From Pseudomonas kairouanensis (GTDB taxonomy: Bacteria; Pseudomonadota; Gammaproteobacteria; Pseudomonadales; Pseudomonadaceae): a stretch of 64,000 bases of DNA. The DNA is taken from assembly GCF_004682055.1 (NCBI RefSeq), contig NZ_QUZU01000002.1, positions 1 through 64,000 on the forward strand. Reading direction: 5' to 3'. Under the pieces are notes generated by a model. That model made no database searches and was not told the DNA's origin. It saw nothing but the letters and a program-made list of their open reading frames with translations. Positions 60,622 to 64,000 of this stretch are shown one piece after another (the stretch's first letter is position 1; each line of letters opens with the position of its first letter). Made by a program: the position numbers and the translations under genes.

Positions 60622-61731
60622 ATGCCGATGAAGTATCTATGCTATTTGCTCGGCGCCTTAATGGTTTTTCCCGTGAAGATGCTCGAGATTCGCGGTGTGA
60701 ATTACAAGTTAGATGAGTTTTTGCTTGTTTTTATAGGTATGGTTTATTTGTGCGCTCGTCACGCTAAGCCTGTGATGTTGGGTTATATCTTTATTGTCCT
60801 GTTTTATTTTTTTTACGGGGTAATACTGGTTTATGTGAGTGGCCTTGTTGTTAACTACGATGTGTTCTTTCGTATACTACAGGTATTGCTTGTCATCATT
60901 GTCATGTCGCTGATGTCTGATGTTGAAAAAACGGCGATGCTTGATGGGATGGCCAATTGGGGGCCGGTGTTTGCGCTATTGATAGTGTTCTATCTGGTAT
61001 TCAATTTGGACTACTCAGCAAGTATTTTGGTGGAAAGTCAGCAATACTATAAGGATTTCTTCAATGGCCCATATTCATTTCTGAGTGTGCACATTAATAC
61101 GGTTGGTGCGGTATTGCTGCTGTCGATCTATTTGAATTTGTTGAAGTATAAAGTTACCGGGAATACGATGTATTTGTTGCTCAGCATGTTTATGCTGCTT
61201 CCGCCTCTAATGCTCTTGTCCAAGGGGGACGTGCTGGCCGTCGCGCTCGCTTTGGTTTATCTGTATTTCGCAAAATTTAGAGTGCCGAATTTGTTCTTTG
61301 CGTTCCTGGCGCTAGCAGCGGTAATCGCCGCCGTTAGCGGAGATTTTTCCCGGTTTGACCCGACGCGAGAGATTCTCTACAGCACTGCACTGGAGGCATT
61401 TATTCAAAATCCATTCGGATACGGCATCGGCACTGAAAGCCAGGTTATATTCGCGTTGTCTGGAGTTAATTACCCCGCCCATAACTTTTTGTTAAGCGCT
61501 GCAATCGAGACGGGTGTGGTGGGGGTGGCGTTTTTCCTTGCGTTGGTAATTTATAGTTATCGGCGAAATAAAAGCCTTCTGGCCAGGGCATTTTTATTGG
61601 CATTCGTTGTGGTGGGATCTTTTGGTAATGTGATGTATTTTTACAAGTATCACTTCGTGTTTTTTATGATTATAAATGCTTTGTTTGACAAGGTGTATTG
61701 TCGGTCAGTGCAATTACGTAGTCAAAGATAG
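60622..61731 (+). CDS. O-antigen polymerase/ligase-like membrane protein (Wzy-type)
   Basis: A 369-residue protein with about ten membrane segments. The periplasmic-loop motif NPFGYGIGTESQ ... YPAHNFLLSAAIETGVVG is the Wzy_C/RfaL-type signature. AT-rich codons and location at the start of the locus fit an O-antigen repeat polymerase (Wzy); ligase WaaL is less likely here. The start may be 60622 or the next ATG at 60628, neither with a strong ribosome-binding site. Confidence 0.75.
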   Translation: MPMKYLCYLLGALMVFPVKMLEIRGVNYKLDEFLLVFIGMVYLCARHAKPVMLGYIFIVLFYFFYGVILVYVSGLVVNYDVFFRILQVLLVIIVMSLMSDVEKTAMLDGMANWGPVFALLIVFYLVFNLDYSASILVESQQYYKDFFNGPYSFLSVHINTVGAVLLLSIYLNLLKYKVTGNTMYLLLSMFMLLPPLMLLSKGDVLAVALALVYLYFAKFRVPNLFFAFLALAAVIAAVSGDFSRFDPTREILYSTALEAFIQNPFGYGIGTESQVIFALSGVNYPAHNFLLSAAIETGVVGVAFFLALVIYSYRRNKSLLARAFLLAFVVVGSFGNVMYFYKYHFVFFMIINALFDKVYCRSVQLRSQR

Positions 61732-61768
61732 GCCGTGATCTAAGTGAATTAAGATGGGGTGAACTGGG

Positions 61769-62578
61769 ATGCCTAGGGCGAAAATTGGAATTGTAGTTGC
61801 TACGTACAATAGTGAGCGAACACTGCGCGAGTGTTTGGATTCTATTTTGGCGCAGAACTTTAAAGACATTTATTTGTATATTCAAGATGGCGGTAGCACT
61901 GATGAGACGTTACATATTATAAAAGAATACGAAATGGCGAGATTTTCCAGTGAGAAGGATTCTGGCGTTTACAATGCATGGAACAAGGCATTGGTGCAGG
62001 TGGATGCAGAATGGATAACGTTCCTGGGGAGTGACGATTATTTTAGCTCGCCATCGGCGCTATCATCGGTAATTGAACACCTAGATGCTGCCCGCGAGCG
62101 CGGCATTAACATCGTCTATGGAAAAAATAATCTCGTCGATCAGTCTGGAGCATATATTGCAGAGGTTGGTCTGCCTTGGGAGATGGCAAGTGTCGGTTTG
62201 AAAAACAAGATGACGATACGTCACCCGGGTTGCTTTCATCATGCTTCTTTGTTTGACGCAGGGAATGGATTTGACGAGAGTTATAAGGTAATAGGTGATT
62301 ACCATTTTATTCTGCGCGCGCTTCGTGCGCAGGAGGCTGGCTTTTATCCTTTTTCAGTCGTCTCTCATCGCGTGGGAGGGCTTAGTAATAAGCCGAGTTT
62401 GATGATGTCTATTATTCGTGAGAATTTCAGGCTTCGGAAAGAGTTGGCTCTATCTCCAGTGTATTTGGTTGACTCGATTTTTCTCAAGCGATTGACTCTT
62501 TTCGTGCTTAGTGTTGTGTTGGGTGATCGTGGGGTGATGAGGCTGCTATCGGTTTATGGAGGGGCTGTGAAGAAATGA
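61769..62578 (+). CDS. Family 2 glycosyltransferase
   Basis: A 269-residue cytoplasmic GT-A transferase. GIVVATYNSERTLRECLDSILAQ opens the family; QDGGSTDETL and GSDDYF (the DxD-like metal site) follow, and IRHPGCFHHASLF and IGDYHFILRAL lie in the acceptor part. It likely adds one O-antigen sugar. The stop overlaps the next start by four bases. Confidence 0.87.
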   Translation: MPRAKIGIVVATYNSERTLRECLDSILAQNFKDIYLYIQDGGSTDETLHIIKEYEMARFSSEKDSGVYNAWNKALVQVDAEWITFLGSDDYFSSPSALSSVIEHLDAARERGINIVYGKNNLVDQSGAYIAEVGLPWEMASVGLKNKMTIRHPGCFHHASLFDAGNGFDESYKVIGDYHFILRALRAQEAGFYPFSVVSHRVGGLSNKPSLMMSIIRENFRLRKELALSPVYLVDSIFLKRLTLFVLSVVLGDRGVMRLLSVYGGAVKK

Positions 62579-63630
62579 AAATCTGCTATGTGGTTCCGGC
62601 CATTGTTAATAAAGCCCCTATTTTAGTGGTTTTGCAGTTGTGCGAGCAGATGCTTCTTAAGGGGCATGATGTTACGGTGCTTTATTTTGACGAGCGTGTC
62701 GAGATTGAGTTGCTCGCGGGTGTAAGCTTTGAGCGAGTTGGTTTTTATAGGACCTTTGATTTTTCTATCTATGATGTAGTTCACTCTCACTTGTTGAGAG
62801 CTGATGCTTTTGTATTCAGAAATAAATCGTTATTTGGTAAGGTGCGCTATGTAAGTACGCTGCATAATTATGTGGAGAGGGAATTGTATTTTCACTACAA
62901 CAAATTTGTCTCTTTTGTTTTTAGTTTTATTTGGAATGTATGTTGGTTGCGACACAATCGTTTGGTTGTTTTGAGTGAGGATGCGGTTAAGTACTACTCG
63001 AGGTTTTCATATAATAAGAAAATAACCCGGGTTTACAATGGTCGGGATGTTGTTATTAATTATGGTTTGATCGAGGATTGGTGCGCTACTGAGATCAGCG
63101 CGTTAAAGGCTTGTGTAGATGTTTTATTGGGTACGTACTGCGTGCTCACTGCCACTAAAGGCGTTGATCAGTTAATTAGGTTGTTGAGTGAAAATGCTCG
63201 GGTGGGGCTGGTGGTTATTGGTGATGGGCCGGCGAAGAAGTCATTGCAAGAGCTGAGTGTAACGTTGGGTGTTGATAATCGTTGTGTCTTTATTCCGTCC
63301 GTTCCATATGCGCACCAATGTAATATTTTTTTCGATGTATTTGCCATGCCTTCGCGCGCGGAAGGTTTTGGGCTTGCTTTGATTGAGGCTGCCCTCCATT
63401 CGAAAAAGATCGTGTGCTCAGATATCCCTATCTTTCGGGAACTTTTCACTGAGGAGGCGGTTTGTTTTTTCAAAGTGGATGATGTGCCTAGCCTTAACGC
63501 AGCGGTGATGAAGTGCGTGGCCGACGAGTCTAAGGCAGCGGCGGTGCTGAAAGTTGCTCGTGAGCGTTATAGCTCTTCTGCGATGGCGTCCAGCTATCTT
63601 ATGGTCTATGAGGGGTTGCAGCGTGACTAA
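62575..63630 (+). CDS. Family 4 glycosyltransferase
   Basis: A 351-residue GT-B transferase. The N-terminal half has HSHLLRAD and LHNYVERELY, the C-terminal half KGVDQLIRLL, VVIGDGPAK and the family 4 motif PSRAEGFGLALIEAAL with the catalytic Glu. The sugar cannot be inferred. It starts within the ATGA overlap of the previous gene and overlaps the epimerase by eight bases. Confidence 0.87.
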   Translation: MKICYVVPAIVNKAPILVVLQLCEQMLLKGHDVTVLYFDERVEIELLAGVSFERVGFYRTFDFSIYDVVHSHLLRADAFVFRNKSLFGKVRYVSTLHNYVERELYFHYNKFVSFVFSFIWNVCWLRHNRLVVLSEDAVKYYSRFSYNKKITRVYNGRDVVINYGLIEDWCATEISALKACVDVLLGTYCVLTATKGVDQLIRLLSENARVGLVVIGDGPAKKSLQELSVTLGVDNRCVFIPSVPYAHQCNIFFDVFAMPSRAEGFGLALIEAALHSKKIVCSDIPIFRELFTEEAVCFFKVDDVPSLNAAVMKCVADESKAAAVLKVARERYSSSAMASSYLMVYEGLQRD

Positions 63631-64000
63631 CTTTAAGGTTTTGGTTACCGGTGGGTCAGGCTTTATAGGGACCAACTTGGTGTGCCGGCTAAAGGAATTG
63701 GGGTGTGCGGTTCTAAGCCTTGATGTGGCGCCACCCAGAAATAGTGACAATTTCGACGTCCACCACTATTGTGATATTTGCGATTTAGAGCTACTGGCTG
63801 AGGCGTTTGAGTTATTCAAGCCCAATTATGTATTTCACCTTGCGGCGCGTACAGATCTTTGTGGTAAGACCCTGGAGGACTACCGGGAAAATATTGCGGG
63901 TGTGGAGAACTTGTGCAAGGTTCTGTCCTCGGCTCATTACGTCAGGCATACCGTATTTGCTTCCAGTATGCTGGTTTGTAGGGCTGGGCATATACCGTCT
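63623..64000 (+). CDS. NAD-dependent sugar epimerase/dehydratase (partial)
   Basis: The first 126 codons of an extended short-chain dehydrogenase. The Rossmann motif is VTGGSGFIGTNLV, followed by DVAP, HLAARTD, and FASSMLV, with the catalytic Ser region starting as the window ends. The GTG start has GAGG nine bases upstream and overlaps the previous stop by eight bases. It probably supplies a modified nucleotide sugar for the O-antigen; the exact product cannot be told without the remaining part. Confidence 0.82.
   Translation, partial: MTNFKVLVTGGSGFIGTNLVCRLKELGCAVLSLDVAPPRNSDNFDVHHYCDICDLELLAEAFELFKPNYVFHLAARTDLCGKTLEDYRENIAGVENLCKVLSSAHYVRHTVFASSMLVCRAGHIPS

Overview
This 64 kb window comes from a fluorescent-group Pseudomonas chromosome. 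The evidence is the order mtnA-gyrA-serC-pheA-hisC-tyrA/aroA-cmk-rpsA-ihfB followed by an O-antigen locus (the same order as in P. aeruginosa PAO1), fabV, mupP beside ubiG, GC-rich codon use, and several head-to-head REP pairs of the GTGGGAGCGGGCTTGCTCGCGA type. No rRNA, tRNA, CRISPR array, IS element or phage was seen.

Layout. 1-1.8 kb: the end of an LPS-kinase-like gene and a Wzz chain-length regulator. 1.9-3.1 kb: an MFS exporter. 3.2-11 kb: four signalling genes on the + strand, hybrid kinase, EAL response regulator, hybrid kinase with Hpt, and LuxR-type response regulator. This is the plan of pvrS-pvrR-rcsC-rcsB. They run tail-to-tail into a six-gene chaperone-usher fimbrial operon on the - strand (11-16.7 kb). 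17-26 kb: housekeeping and accessory metabolism (mqo, an F420-type reductase with a divergent LysR gene, ppnN, lpxO, fabV, a HAD hydrolase). 26-34 kb: three LysR regulators beside a class III aminotransferase, a PunC-like exporter, a Tsx-like channel and an NCS2 purine permease, which together suggest purine and nucleoside transport.

34.2-42.4 kb is the most interesting segment. A LuxR solo of the plant-associated (PsoR/OryR/PipR) type lies between two proline iminopeptidase-family hydrolases. The second hydrolase heads a tightly packed operon for a complete dipeptide-type ABC importer. Each hydrolase gene has a 20-bp lux-box-like dyad in front of it, and the two dyads share the half-site ACCTAGC. 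The sequence predicts a self-contained circuit that senses a host-derived amide or peptide-like signal and induces its uptake and cleavage.

42.5-59.9 kb is conserved core: yciK-mupP-ubiG-mtaD on the - strand, then mtnA, gyrA, the serC-to-rpsA supraoperon, a small lipoprotein, ihfB and lapA on the + strand. After a 770-bp stretch without a convincing gene, which holds an 11-G tract, an AT-rich O-antigen biosynthesis locus starts at 60.6 kb (Wzy-like polymerase, two glycosyltransferases, an NAD-dependent epimerase) and runs off the right edge.
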